This document shows positions 15,612-25,336 of a stretch of DNA of 64,000 nucleotides, one piece after another. The translations under genes and the position numbers were made by a program. The stretch is from JACKFB01 sp041389525. Lineage in GTDB: Bacteria; Myxococcota_A; UBA9042; PHBI01; JACKFB01. Within the stretch, counting starts at the first letter, position 1. Every line of letters starts with the position of its first letter. The stretch lies in assembly GCA_041389525.1 (NCBI GenBank), contig JAWKRR010000009.1, positions 91,887 to 155,886 on the forward strand. The letters run 5' to 3'. The notes below the pieces were generated by a model. It made no database searches and had not been told where the DNA came from. It was given only the letters and a program-made list of their open reading frames with translations.

Positions 15612-18600
15612 TCAGGCGCGCTCCGCGGTCTCCGTGCTCCGGCGTCGCCGCTGCCAGAGTCCCAGCATCAGCAGGAGCGCGAGCAGCGCCGCCAGGTCCG
15701 GAGACGAGGTGGACGACGCGCAGCCGCCGCCCAGCTTGACGTCGCCGTCGACGATGACGGGCGGCGTCTCCGTGTCGCAGGCGTCACCGATGCCGTCCGT
15801 GTCCGAGTCGGCCTGGTCGGCGTTGGCGACCAGCGGGCAGTTGTCGGCGGCGTCGTCCACGCCGTCGCCGTCGTCGTCGGGGTCGCAGGCGTCGCCCATC
15901 CCGTCCTTGTCGGTGTCGAGCTGCGCCGCGTCCGCCAGGTTCGGACACCCGTCGGTCGCGTCGGGCACGCCGTCGTTGTCATCGTCGTCGTCGCAGACGT
16001 CGCCCGCGCCGTCGTCATCCGCGTCCGCCTGGTCGGCGTTCGCCACGCCAGGGCAGTTGTCGGTGGCATCGTCAGCGCCGTCCCCGTCGTCGTCGTCGTC
16101 GCAGGGGTCGCCCTGGCCGTCCTCGTCGGAGTCCGGCCCGCTGCCCGTGACGAGCCGGCAGAGATCCACGGCGTCCGGCACCCCGTCGTTGTCGGAGTCG
16201 TCGTCCAGGTAGTCGGGGATGCCGTCCTTGTCGGTGTCCACGGGCGGCGTGCCCGGGTCGTCGTCGCCGACCTCGACGGAGTCCGGGATGCCGTCGTTGT
16301 CGGAGTCGTCATCGTTCGCGTCGATGATGCCGTCGTCGTCGGAGTCCTTCGGGTTGTCGGGGTCGCCGACCTCCTCGCCGTCGGGGATGCCGTCGCCGTC
16401 CGTGTCGGGGTTGGTCGGCGAGAGGCCCAGCGCCTCTTCCAGCGCGTTGGGCAGGCCGTCGCCGTCGATGTCGTCGTCGCAGAGGTCGCCCTCCCCGTCC
16501 TCGTCCAGGTCGGCCTGATCGGGATCCTCGATGAGGCGGCAGACGTCGATGGCGTCCTCCACGCCGTCGTCGTCGGAGTCCGTGTCACGGTAGTCCGGTG
16601 TCCCGTCTTCGTCGGTGTCCACGGGCGGCGTGGTGAGGTCATCGTCGCCCGCCTCGTCCGCGTCGAGGATGCCGTCGTCGTCGGAGTCCGTGTCCAGCGC
16701 GTCGATGACCGAGTCCTCGTCCGTGTCGGTGGGGTCGAGGAAGTCGCCGATCTCGTCGGCGTCCGAGATCGTGTCCCCATCGCTGTCCGCGGTGTCGCTG
16801 AGCAGGCCGACCTCGGCCTCGAGCCCGTCGGGGACGCCGTCCGCGTCGTCGTCGATGACCGTGACCTCGACCTGCACCTCGCGCTGGATGGCGTTGACGC
16901 CGTCGGTGGCGCCCAGCAGCAGCGTGTGCGGCCCGGCGTCGGTCCACGCGGGTGTCCACGCGAAGTCGCCGGTGGCCGCGTCCAGGGTGGCGCCGGGCGG
17001 CAGCGGGCTGACACTGAAGACAGGCGCCGGCCCGTCGGGGTCGGCGACCGCGAGCTGGAACGCGAGCACCTGCCCCTCGGTGGCCGCGAGCGGGCCGTCC
17101 GGCGTGGGCGCGATGAAGACGGGCGGGTCGTTGGTCGGCACCACCTGGACGGTCGCCGCCAGGCTCTGCGTGCTGAAGGCGCTGGTCCCGCCGTTCACCG
17201 AGGCGTCGGCCGCCACGTCGCCGGACGCGCCAGCGCTGCGGTCCCAAGCACGCAGCGTCAGGCTCGCCTCGCCGTCGAAATCCGCCGCGGGGACAAAGCG
17301 CACGCGCGCGCTGCCATTGAGCAGCAGCGCCGCCGTCTCGCTGACGCCCGTCAGGGGCGACCAGGCGGCGCCATCGCCCGTGGACCACTCCCACGCGCCG
17401 TTCGCTGCGTCGACCGCCGTGACCGCGACGCCCGGCTCGGTGTCGCCGTCCACGTCGGTCACCACGGCAGCGCCACCGCTGGCCAGGATCGCGGCCACCG
17501 TGTCACCCGGCGGATCGGTCGCGTCCTCGGCGACCGCGGTCAGGGTCAGCGTCGCGGCGGACGAGAGGACCGGCGCGTCGTTCACGGCGTTCACGCCGAT
17601 GGACACGAGCACGGGCGCGCTGGTGTTGGTGCCGTCGCTGACCGTGTAGGTGAAGCTGGCCGGGCCGTTGAAGTTCGACGGCGGCGTCCAGGTGAAGCCG
17701 CCGTTCGCGGCCAGGGCCAGGGTGCCTACCGCGGGCGCGCTGGCGACCGCGGCCGAGAGGGTGCCGCCGTCCGCGTCGCCGTCGTTGACGAGGACTCCGG
17801 GGGCCAGCGCGTCCAACACCGCGTCCTCGTCGAGGGTGAAGTCGTCGGGCTCGCCCACGGGCGTCGCGTCGTCGTCGGTGATGCTGACGACGGCCTCGGC
17901 GTCCGCGAGCACGCCGTTGTCGACGGCGGTCAGCGTGAACGTGAAGGTCTCGGCCGTCGCAGACTCGTCGAGATCGTCGTCGACGATCGCGATTTCGACA
18001 GTCGTGACCTTGGTTTTCGCAGGGATGACCACCGTGCCGGTCTTCGCCGTGTAGTCGGCGGGCGAGCTGGCGGTCCCGTCGCTGGTCGCGTAGTCCACCG
18101 TCACCGGCAGGCCGCTTGAGTGGCTTAGCGAGATCGTGACCACGGCGACGCCGGCGGCTTCGGACACGGTGAGATCGGCGACCGACACCGGCGGGGGCTC
18201 GTCGTCGTCGTGGATGGTCCCCGTGCCGACGCCCTTCAGCATCGCGCCGACGTTGACCGCGGCGGACAGCTCGACCGTGAAGGTCTCGTCGTCGTCCTCG
18301 TCGACGGTGTCGTCGAGCAGGGTCACCGAGATCTGGCCCACCGTATCGCCCGCCGCGATCTCCAAGGTGCCGGAAGCCGCGAGGTAGTCAGGTCCCGCCA
18401 GCGCGGTCCCGTCGACGGTCTGCCAGGCCACGCTGACGTCCAGCCCGCTGGGGGCGTCCAGAGTGACGTCGAAGACCAGGGTGCCGTCTTCCTCGTTCGC
18501 CATCGCGTCGCTGATGCCGATCCCGGGCGCGACGTCGTCGTCCTCGATGGTCAGGGTGCCCGTCGAGGTCCCGAGGGTGGCGCCTGTAGGCCCGCTCAGC

Positions 18601-21600
18601 TCGATGACCACGGTCTCGTCGGCCTCGTCGAGGGCGTCGTCGACGACCACGATCGTGAGCTCGACGCTGGAGCTGCCGGGCGCGAAGGTCGCGCTGCTGC
18701 TCACCGCGGCGAAGTCGTCGACCACGGTGGCCGTGCCCGTCGTCGTGGTCTGCCACGGGACGACCACCGGCAACCCGGTGGGCAGCGAGAGGCTCAGCAC
18801 CAGCGTCGCGGGTCCGCCGTCCTCCGGCGCGGATGCGCTCGCGACCGAGACGACCGGGTGGGTGTCGATGGGCGTCGTGTCCTGGCTCGCGCGGTCGGCC
18901 TGCGTCGGGTCCACCCCGCCGGCGCCGTCGTCCTCGATGCTCGCGCTCACCGACAGCCCGACGGCTCCGCCGAGCAGCGGGTCGGCGACCTCCACCACGA
19001 AGTTGACGTCGTCGGAGGAGCCCGCGGCGAGCGAGGCGCCGCCGAGGGTGCAGACCGAGCCGGGCCCGTTGTCGGGCACGCACACGAACGAAGCGCTCTG
19101 CCCTGGCAGGAAGACGGTGTTGAGCGGCACCAGCACGTGGACGGCCCAGTTCGCGCTGTCCTGGTCGCCCTGGTTTCCGTAGGCGACGACGTACTCGACG
19201 GGCTGGCCTATCTCGGCCACCGCGGCGTTGTCGTCGATGGTGACATGCAGGTCCGGCGCGGCGTCCACCGGCGTCGTGATCTGCTTGAGGTTGTCGATCA
19301 GCGACGGCTCCACGCCGTTGGACAGGTCGTCGGCGACCGCGACCACGACCTTGACCGATTCCAGCCCCTTGGGGATCGCCGCGGGGTAGTCGGCGGTGAA
19401 CACCACCTGCTTCGGCGAGCCGACCATCAGATTCGCGAAGGTCGCCACGCAGGCCGCGCCCGCTGTGCCAGGACCGCAGCTGATGGCCGCGTCGCTCTGC
19501 GCGCTGTTGAAGGTCGCGCCGGTGGGTACGTTCAGGTTCAGCTCGACGCCCGTCGCGTCCCGGGTCCCGTGGTTGCTGATCTGGATGGCCCAGGAGAAGG
19601 ACTGACCCGCCTTGATGGAGAGGCCGCCGTCTTCGATGGTGACGGCGAGATCGGGCAGCGCGACGAGCACCACGTCGAGCGGCCCGCTGTTGTCGGTCGG
19701 GTGCGGGTCCGGGCCGTTGGCGCCGTCGTCGGTGAAGCTCACCGGCACCGAGATGCTGTCGAGGCCCGCGGGGACGCTCGGGTTCAGCTTCAGCGCGAAG
19801 GTGTTGGTGTTCGTCGTGCCCGCGCCGACAGGGCCCAGGGTGAAGGTGCAGACGCTGCCCGGCGCGCTGCCCGCGCAGCTCCACCCGGGGGTGCTCGCGG
19901 TCGCGTTGAAGCTGGCCGCGACCGGCAGGACCGCCTCGATCTTCGAGTTCGCCGCGGTCTGGTTTCCGCTGTTCAGCCAGGTGAAGGTCCACGCGACCAC
20001 GTCCCCAGGCACGGCGGCCTGACCGGCCGGCAGCATGAGGACCAAGTCCGGGGCGGCGTCGACGAGGCTGATCAGCTCCGCGTCCTCGTTGCCCGGACCC
20101 TCGTCGTCACCGTTGAGGCCGTCGTCGATGATGGCGGCGGACACCTTGATGTCGTGGATGCCTGCGGCCAGCTTGGCGGGCAGCGTGATGACGATGTTCG
20201 CCGAGGAGGACGCCCCCGCCGGCAACGCGCCCACGGTGATGCCGCACAGAGTGCCGGCGCACTGCCAGAGCGGGCTGCTGGCGGCCGCCTGAAACGTGCT
20301 GCCGCTGGGCAAGACGACGGTCAGCGCGACGCCGGCAGCGTTCTGGGTGCCGTCGTTTCGCCAGCCCACCGTCGTGGAGAAGGGCGCGCCTGGGGTCACG
20401 CTGGCGCCGCCCGAGTTCAGCGTGATGACGAGGTCTGGCGCCGCGTCGAAGGTGGTGACCAGCTCCGAGGTGTTGTCGGCCGGTTTGGGGTCCGCGCCGT
20501 TGGCGCCGTCGTCCTCGATGGTCGCCACCAAGGTGGTGCCCGCGACGCCTGCGGGCAACGTCGCCGCGACGTCTACCGACAGTGTGAGCGCGCTGCCGCT
20601 GTCCGCCGGCACCGAGCCCAGGGCGAAGCTACAGCTCACGCCACCGGCTCCCGGGGTGCAGACGAAGCCGGCCGTGCTCTGCGCGAGATCGACCGTGGTG
20701 TGCGCCGGGACCTGCACCAGGATGCTGACGTTCGCCGCCCCCTGATTTCCGAAGTTCCAATACTCGATCGAGTAGTCGATGGCTTGGCCCGCCTTGGCCG
20801 GCGCGCCGCCATCCAGGGCGGTGATGAAGAGGTCGGGCGCCGCGTCGATGGGGGTCGCCTCGACCGCGGTGTTGTTGAGCGGCGTCGGGTCGGGGCCGTT
20901 GGCGGAGTCGTCCGCCGCGCTGGCCTGCAGGCTGGTGGACGCCACGCCAGCGGCCACGCCGGCGAGGACCTTTGCCTTGAACGTGCGCGTCACCTGCGCG
21001 CCGATGGCCATGGGGCCGATCTCGATGAGGCAGGCCGTGGCTGCGCCGGAGCCGTCCGCGCAGCTCCACCCGGGCGAGCTGCCCGTGGCCACGAAGACCG
21101 TCGACGCCGGCACCAGCACCAGCGCCGTGACGCCCGTCGCCGCCTGCTTGCCCTCTTGGAAGATGTTGAGGGTGTAGGTGATGGTCTGACCGGGGACCGC
21201 CGTCACGGCGCCATCGCCCGCGGTGATTCGGAGGTCGGGGGCCGCGTCGATGGCCGTCGTGATGGAGATGGCGTTGTCGGCCGGAGTCGACTCGGCGAGG
21301 GCTCCCGAGATCCCCGAGATCTGCGCGGGCACCACCAGGTCGTGGATCCCAGCGGGGATCCCGGCCGCCACCTTCAGCGCCAAGACCGCCGATCCCTGCG
21401 CCCCGGGGGCCAGAACGCCCGCGCTGAGGTCGCAGAAGAGGCCGCCGCCCACCGCGGGCTGACAGATGAACTCCGGCGCCGTCGCCGCGGCGTCGACGGT
21501 CGCGACGGCCGGAATGTCCACGTGCACGGTGCTGGACGCCGTGGTCGCGTTGCCCGCGTTGGACCACTTGATCGTGTGCGCGATCGTCCCGCCGGGGAGC

Positions 21601-23150
21601 ACCGAGGTGCCGCTGGAGGTCACAGAGATCGCCAGATCCAGGGTCGGAGGCGCGATCTGAACGACGAAATCGCTGACCTCGCCCCCCTGCTCGCAGCCCT
21701 TTGAGCTGGCCGCGCCGTTCGCGGTCAGGCGAACCCGGGCGTATCGCGGACCCGCGGTCAGCGGGCCCGGGGGCGTAAAGGTCAGGGCGTTGCTGCCCGC
21801 GACGACCGGGGCCGCCGTGAGGATGCGGTCGCGCGGCTCATCGAAGCTGCCGTCGCTGTCGTAGTCGATCCAGGCGTCGATCTTGCCGATGCCCGAAGAG
21901 ACGATGGTCACCGTCTCGGTCAGGAGCGGGTTGATGCCTGCGGGGAACGTGACGCCGTCGTCGACATCGGCGTCCGAGAGCGGGGCGAGCGCGCCGTCGC
22001 CGTCGGCCGTCACGCCCGCTCCCATGAAGAGCCCGTCGATGACGTGGCGCGCGCCGTCTTCCGCGAGGCGTGTGCCGTAAGTTACCGGAAGATCACCGAA
22101 GTCGAAGTCTATCGCGGGCCCGATGGGAGCGACCGCGATGCCGCCACCGAGGGCCGTGAACGGGTCGCCCGTGCCCAACGTGGTCGAGAAAATCGTGCCC
22201 GAGAACAGGTCGCGCTGGCCGCCGGCGATACGCGTAGTCAACACGCAGTTGCAGCCCAAGTCGGCGACCGCCATGACCTGAGGGCTGGCGGCAGGCGACA
22301 GGGAGATCCCCTTCGGCTCCACGAAGTTCACGCCGAAACCGACGCCGCCACCGGAGGTCAGGTATCGCTGGCCGTTGGACGGGTCCACCTCGAAGAGGGT
22401 GCCGGACCCGACGTCCATGACCCACAGGTTGCCGTTGGAGCGCGCCTCGAGCGCGATCGGGGTCGTGTAGAAGGTGGTCGGCGGCAGCGAGTTGTTGTCG
22501 CTGAGGACCGAGCGTGAGCCGTCAGGCGCGATCGCGAAGATCGTGGCCAGACCTGGGTCCGCCACGACCATGACGCCCGTGGAGAGGACGGTGACGCCGC
22601 GAGGATCGAGCATGGCGGTGCCTGAACCGACCGTGCCGCTGCTGACCACCGTGCGCGTGCCGTCGGCGAGCGCGACGCGCATCAACGATTTGTCGCCCGG
22701 GCAGGTCACCAGCAGGTTGGCGCCGTTGGTGTCGACCGTGAGATCCCAGGGCGCGCTCAGCGGCGGACCGGCGGCGGCGACTCCGGCCGCGCTGAAGATG
22801 GTGCGGTTCCCGGTGAAGCGGTCGACCGCCACGATGGCGTTGAGGCCCGCGTCGGCGACGTAGATCGTGGCGCCATCGAGAGAAAAGATGATCCCGGTCG
22901 GCGTCTGGAAGGCCGGACCGCTGCCGAACTTCCCGGACGGATCGGCCTTCGAGAAGGTCGTGCGGTCGCCATTGTTGCGTCTGACCAGGACCAGAGACTT
23001 GGCGCCCTGGTCGACGACCACGATGTCGCGCACGTCGATGACGTTTACCGCGAAGGCAGGCAGCGCCAGGGAGAGGATGGCGATCGTCGCGAACAGCAGA
23101 ATCTGAAGCAGGCGCAACGGGACGCGGGAGCTCTGAGGCGAGGTCAGCAC
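15612..23150 (-). CDS. Giant multidomain surface protein with MYXO-CTERM tail
   Basis: 2512 residues; GTG start with AAGGGGA upstream and a clear signal peptide ending LPAFA. Domains in order: NHL-like propeller (about 35-345); GEVED domain (about 350-500, ending GGEVSDFVV); seven DUF11/CARDB-type repeats each beginning near DAAPDL (about 500-1420); three Calx-beta domains (about 1430-1760; EDG/EEDG...DEDDDE motifs); VCBS/cadherin/Ig-like units (about 1770-2105). These are followed by a long thrombospondin type-3 Asp repeat region (about 2107-2457, many DDDGDGVPD-type calcium loops). The tail GGGCASS, a hydrophobic stretch and RRRR matches the MYXO-CTERM sorting signal, which is processed at the cell envelope. 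It is probably a calcium-stabilised adhesin or matrix protein. The downstream alcohol-oxidase genes follow with a 2-bp gap. Confidence 0.88.
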   Translation of the reverse strand: MLTSPQSSRVPLRLLQILLFATIAILSLALPAFAVNVIDVRDIVVVDQGAKSLVLVRRNNGDRTTFSKADPSGKFGSGPAFQTPTGIIFSLDGATIYVADAGLNAIVAVDRFTGNRTIFSAAGVAAAGPPLSAPWDLTVDTNGANLLVTCPGDKSLMRVALADGTRTVVSSGTVGSGTAMLDPRGVTVLSTGVMVVADPGLATIFAIAPDGSRSVLSDNNSLPPTTFYTTPIALEARSNGNLWVMDVGSGTLFEVDPSNGQRYLTSGGGVGFGVNFVEPKGISLSPAASPQVMAVADLGCNCVLTTRIAGGQRDLFSGTIFSTTLGTGDPFTALGGGIAVAPIGPAIDFDFGDLPVTYGTRLAEDGARHVIDGLFMGAGVTADGDGALAPLSDADVDDGVTFPAGINPLLTETVTIVSSGIGKIDAWIDYDSDGSFDEPRDRILTAAPVVAGSNALTFTPPGPLTAGPRYARVRLTANGAASSKGCEQGGEVSDFVVQIAPPTLDLAISVTSSGTSVLPGGTIAHTIKWSNAGNATTASSTVHVDIPAVATVDAAATAPEFICQPAVGGGLFCDLSAGVLAPGAQGSAVLALKVAAGIPAGIHDLVVPAQISGISGALAESTPADNAISITTAIDAAPDLRITAGDGAVTAVPGQTITYTLNIFQEGKQAATGVTALVLVPASTVFVATGSSPGWSCADGSGAATACLIEIGPMAIGAQVTRTFKAKVLAGVAAGVASTSLQASAADDSANGPDPTPLNNTAVEATPIDAAPDLFITALDGGAPAKAGQAIDYSIEYWNFGNQGAANVSILVQVPAHTTVDLAQSTAGFVCTPGAGGVSCSFALGSVPADSGSALTLSVDVAATLPAGVAGTTLVATIEDDGANGADPKPADNTSELVTTFDAAPDLVITLNSGGASVTPGAPFSTTVGWRNDGTQNAAGVALTVVLPSGSTFQAAASSPLWQCAGTLCGITVGALPAGASSSANIVITLPAKLAAGIHDIKVSAAIIDDGLNGDDEGPGNEDAELISLVDAAPDLVLMLPAGQAAVPGDVVAWTFTWLNSGNQTAANSKIEAVLPVAASFNATASTPGWSCAGSAPGSVCTFTLGPVGAGTTNTNTFALKLNPSVPAGLDSISVPVSFTDDGANGPDPHPTDNSGPLDVVLVALPDLAVTIEDGGLSIKAGQSFSWAIQISNHGTRDATGVELNLNVPTGATFNSAQSDAAISCGPGTAGAACVATFANLMVGSPKQVVFTADYPAAIPKGLESVKVVVAVADDLSNGVEPSLIDNLKQITTPVDAAPDLHVTIDDNAAVAEIGQPVEYVVAYGNQGDQDSANWAVHVLVPLNTVFLPGQSASFVCVPDNGPGSVCTLGGASLAAGSSDDVNFVVEVADPLLGGAVGLSVSASIEDDGAGGVDPTQADRASQDTTPIDTHPVVSVASASAPEDGGPATLVLSLSLPTGLPVVVPWQTTTTGTATVVDDFAAVSSSATFAPGSSSVELTIVVVDDALDEADETVVIELSGPTGATLGTSTGTLTIEDDDVAPGIGISDAMANEEDGTLVFDVTLDAPSGLDVSVAWQTVDGTALAGPDYLAASGTLEIAAGDTVGQISVTLLDDTVDEDDDETFTVELSAAVNVGAMLKGVGTGTIHDDDEPPPVSVADLTVSEAAGVAVVTISLSHSSGLPVTVDYATSDGTASSPADYTAKTGTVVIPAKTKVTTVEIAIVDDDLDESATAETFTFTLTAVDNGVLADAEAVVSITDDDATPVGEPDDFTLDEDAVLDALAPGVLVNDGDADGGTLSAAVASAPAVGTLALAANGGFTWTPPSNFNGPASFTYTVSDGTNTSAPVLVSIGVNAVNDAPVLSSAATLTLTAVAEDATDPPGDTVAAILASGGAAVVTDVDGDTEPGVAVTAVDAANGAWEWSTGDGAAWSPLTGVSETAALLLNGSARVRFVPAADFDGEASLTLRAWDRSAGASGDVAADASVNGGTSAFSTQSLAATVQVVPTNDPPVFIAPTPDGPLAATEGQVLAFQLAVADPDGPAPVFSVSPLPPGATLDAATGDFAWTPAWTDAGPHTLLLGATDGVNAIQREVQVEVTVIDDDADGVPDGLEAEVGLLSDTADSDGDTISDADEIGDFLDPTDTDEDSVIDALDTDSDDDGILDADEAGDDDLTTPPVDTDEDGTPDYRDTDSDDDGVEDAIDVCRLIEDPDQADLDEDGEGDLCDDDIDGDGLPNALEEALGLSPTNPDTDGDGIPDGEEVGDPDNPKDSDDDGIIDANDDDSDNDGIPDSVEVGDDDPGTPPVDTDKDGIPDYLDDDSDNDGVPDAVDLCRLVTGSGPDSDEDGQGDPCDDDDDGDGADDATDNCPGVANADQADADDDGAGDVCDDDDDNDGVPDATDGCPNLADAAQLDTDKDGMGDACDPDDDGDGVDDAADNCPLVANADQADSDTDGIGDACDTETPPVIVDGDVKLGGGCASSTSSPDLAALLALLLMLGLWQRRRRSTETAERA

Positions 23151-23335
23151 GGGTTCCCCTTCGAGCCGGACGGCAGCGCTAAATGCTGGTCGGGCGCGCG
23201 GCCACTCTAGCTGATCCGGGCCGTGGAGATCGAGACGGCCTGCCTCATTCGGAGGATCGCGGTCGGTCGGCGGCGGCGCGAGGGGGCGCCCGCAGCTCGG
23301 GGCGCGTCAACCGGCCGGGGCGCGGACCGAATGAG

Positions 23336-24883
23336 TCAGGGGACGATCATCGGGTTACGGCCGACGCGAACCGAGTCGAATGTGTGCTCCCAGGGGCCGG
23401 GACAGGGCGGCGGCGTGCGCTCGGACTCGCAGCGCGCGATGGCGTCGCGCATGGCGCGGACGCGGCGCTCCTTGGTCGAGTGCGGATCCGCGGTCACCGA
23501 GGTCATCGTCAGGTACGCATCCATCGCGCGGAGGGCGCGAGCGCGGTCTGTGTCCCGGTAGATCTCGGCCGTGCAATACGGGACGTCCGGGTCGCGGAGG
23601 TCGAGGGTCTCGGCGCGGGCGATGTAGTCCTTCGAGGCCTGCAGCTCGCCGAGATTGAAGGCGTTCATCGCGAGGTAGATGTAGAGGCGCGGCTCCTTCG
23701 GGAAGATCTCGACCAGGGGCAGCAGGTAGGCCTGTGAGGCGGCGTAGTCACGCTCGTAGTGCATGAGCACGCCCGCGAAGAACGCCGCCATGCGGTCCTC
23801 GGGCGCCTTGGCCACGCGCTCAACCAGCCCGCGGAGCCGGGCCGGGCGCCCCTCGACCGCGATGTAGAAACTGAGCAGACGCTTGAGCAATCCGGGCGAG
23901 CGATCGCCACCGCGCAGGCGCTCCTCGAGGCGATGCAGCACCACGTCGCCGTCGCCGCGGGTGATCATGAAGGGCTCCTCGATCTCGGCGAGGCGCTCGT
24001 GCCCGGGGAAGCGCGCGAGGGCCGCCTCGGCGACGTCGCGCTGGAGCTGGGTCCGCCCAAGCACCGACCAGGACTCGCTCTCGACCCGGTACGCCTCGAA
24101 ACAGCTCGGGTCCGCGCGACGGGCGGCCAGGGCGATGCGGCCCGCGGGCTCGTGCCGACCGATCCACTGGAGCGCGACCGCCATCGTGACCAGCCCGCAG
24201 GCGTTGCGGCCGTCCAGGGTCGCCGGCGCGACCGCGGCCGCCGTGTCCGCGCCCCGCACCAACAGCACGCGCAGCAGCGCCAAACTCAGCGGGTCGAGCC
24301 CTTCCCTGGCCGTACCCTCGGTCATCCGAAACGCCTCTTGCCGACCGCCGGTCGCCAGCGTCAGCGGCATCAGCGTCGTCCACTCGCGGGCGCGGGTCTG
24401 CGGCCGCGTCAGCATCACGTTCAGCAGCGCGCGAGCCTCGGTGCGCTCACCGACCTCGAGGTGGCGCCGCAGCTGGTCCAGGTCGGCCAAGAGCGTGGCG
24501 CGGGCGTCGGATTCGGCGGCGCCCGCAGGATCACGCCAGGGCAGCTCGAGCGTCCCGGCCGCACCGAACGCCGCGTCGAGCGCCGTCGCCGACGGGCAGC
24601 CCTCGCCGCGCACGCAGGCCAGCGCCGAGCCCACCGAGCGCCCGTCCGCGCAGGCCGCCGCGCTCGCGTGGACCAGCTCGAGGGTGCAGCCCCCGTCGCC
24701 GATGGGCACGCTCACCCGATCGCCGTCGATGCGAATCGGCCCGGTGCGCAACCCCTGGAGCGCCTGCACCCACTTGCGCACGGTCGGCGCCGCCTCCACG
24801 CCGAGCACGGGCGCCGCCGCAGCCTCGACGGGCAGAGCCGTGGCCGCGATGATCGCCAGCAGCCATGGCAGCGCGGGTCGCAT
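23336..24883 (-). CDS. Exported TPR-like helical repeat protein
   Basis: 515 residues from the ATG at 24883, with a signal peptide ending EAAAA. A small N-terminal domain (about 30-130) has four cysteines. The rest is Ala/Leu/Arg-rich helical pairs of TPR type, clearest near residues 380-470 (AGVLMHYERDYAASQAYLL, LYIYLAMNAFNLGELQASKDY). TPR arrays mediate protein contacts, so a periplasmic scaffold is likely. No catalytic motif was seen. It lies upstream of nothing on its strand and is separated by about 50 bases from the receiver gene. Confidence 0.6.
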   Translation of the reverse strand: MRPALPWLLAIIAATALPVEAAAAPVLGVEAAPTVRKWVQALQGLRTGPIRIDGDRVSVPIGDGGCTLELVHASAAACADGRSVGSALACVRGEGCPSATALDAAFGAAGTLELPWRDPAGAAESDARATLLADLDQLRRHLEVGERTEARALLNVMLTRPQTRAREWTTLMPLTLATGGRQEAFRMTEGTAREGLDPLSLALLRVLLVRGADTAAAVAPATLDGRNACGLVTMAVALQWIGRHEPAGRIALAARRADPSCFEAYRVESESWSVLGRTQLQRDVAEAALARFPGHERLAEIEEPFMITRGDGDVVLHRLEERLRGGDRSPGLLKRLLSFYIAVEGRPARLRGLVERVAKAPEDRMAAFFAGVLMHYERDYAASQAYLLPLVEIFPKEPRLYIYLAMNAFNLGELQASKDYIARAETLDLRDPDVPYCTAEIYRDTDRARALRAMDAYLTMTSVTADPHSTKERRVRAMRDAIARCESERTPPPCPGPWEHTFDSVRVGRNPMIVP

Positions 24884-24931
24884 GGGGTCAACCTGCCGCC
24901 GGAAAGCCAGGGCTGTCAAGGCACGGCGCGA

Positions 24932-25336
24932 CTACGCGGACAGCACGCCCCGCACGGCGTCGACGAGCTGCTCGGAGGTGAAGGGCTTCGCGAGGAAGCC
25001 CCGGTCGCGGTCCTTGAGGCCGTGATGCCCGAGCACATCCCCCGGGTAGCCCGAGAGGTACAGCACGCGAAGCTCAGGCGAATCCGCCGCCATACGGCGC
25101 GCCAAGGCCGCCCCGCTCATCCCCGGCATCACGACGTCGGTCACCAGCAATCGCACCGCGCGGCCGTGCTCCACGAAGCGCGCCAAGGCCTCGTCTCCCT
25201 CGCGGGCCTCGACCACCTCGAAGCCAGCCCGCTCGAGGATCTGCCGCGTCGCGCGCCGCACCTCGTCGTCGTCCTCGGTCAGCAACACCAGCCCTGTGGT
25301 GTCGGAGATGGTGCGGCGCTCGTGGGTTCCGCTCAC
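24932..25336 (-). CDS. Receiver (response regulator) domain, likely the detached C-terminus of the upstream kinase
   Basis: 134 residues if started at the GTG at 25336, which overlaps the kinase stop (GTGA). It is a complete receiver domain: acidic pocket EDDD (residues 21-24), phosphoacceptor Asp67 in LLVTDVVMPGMSG, Ser in YLSGYP and Lys117 in FLAKPF. There is no output domain. Upstream of this GTG the same frame continues as RIYLPQAGGSLRLV, the normal end of a kinase ATPase domain. The two genes therefore look like one hybrid kinase split by a single-base frameshift near 25376. If the overlap is real instead, the receiver is a stand-alone, translationally coupled partner. Confidence 0.8.
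   Translation of the reverse strand: MSGTHERRTISDTTGLVLLTEDDDEVRRATRQILERAGFEVVEAREGDEALARFVEHGRAVRLLVTDVVMPGMSGAALARRMAADSPELRVLYLSGYPGDVLGHHGLKDRDRGFLAKPFTSEQLVDAVRGVLSA

Noticed and set aside
15780..16830. Dense short repeats (GTCGTCGTC and similar)
   Set aside because: These are codons for the Asp-rich TSP3 calcium-binding repeats on the minus strand, not a separate DNA element.
18210..21704. Plus-strand open frame of 1164 codons
   Set aside because: Antisense to the giant surface-protein gene; Arg/Gly/Val-rich with no recognisable motif.
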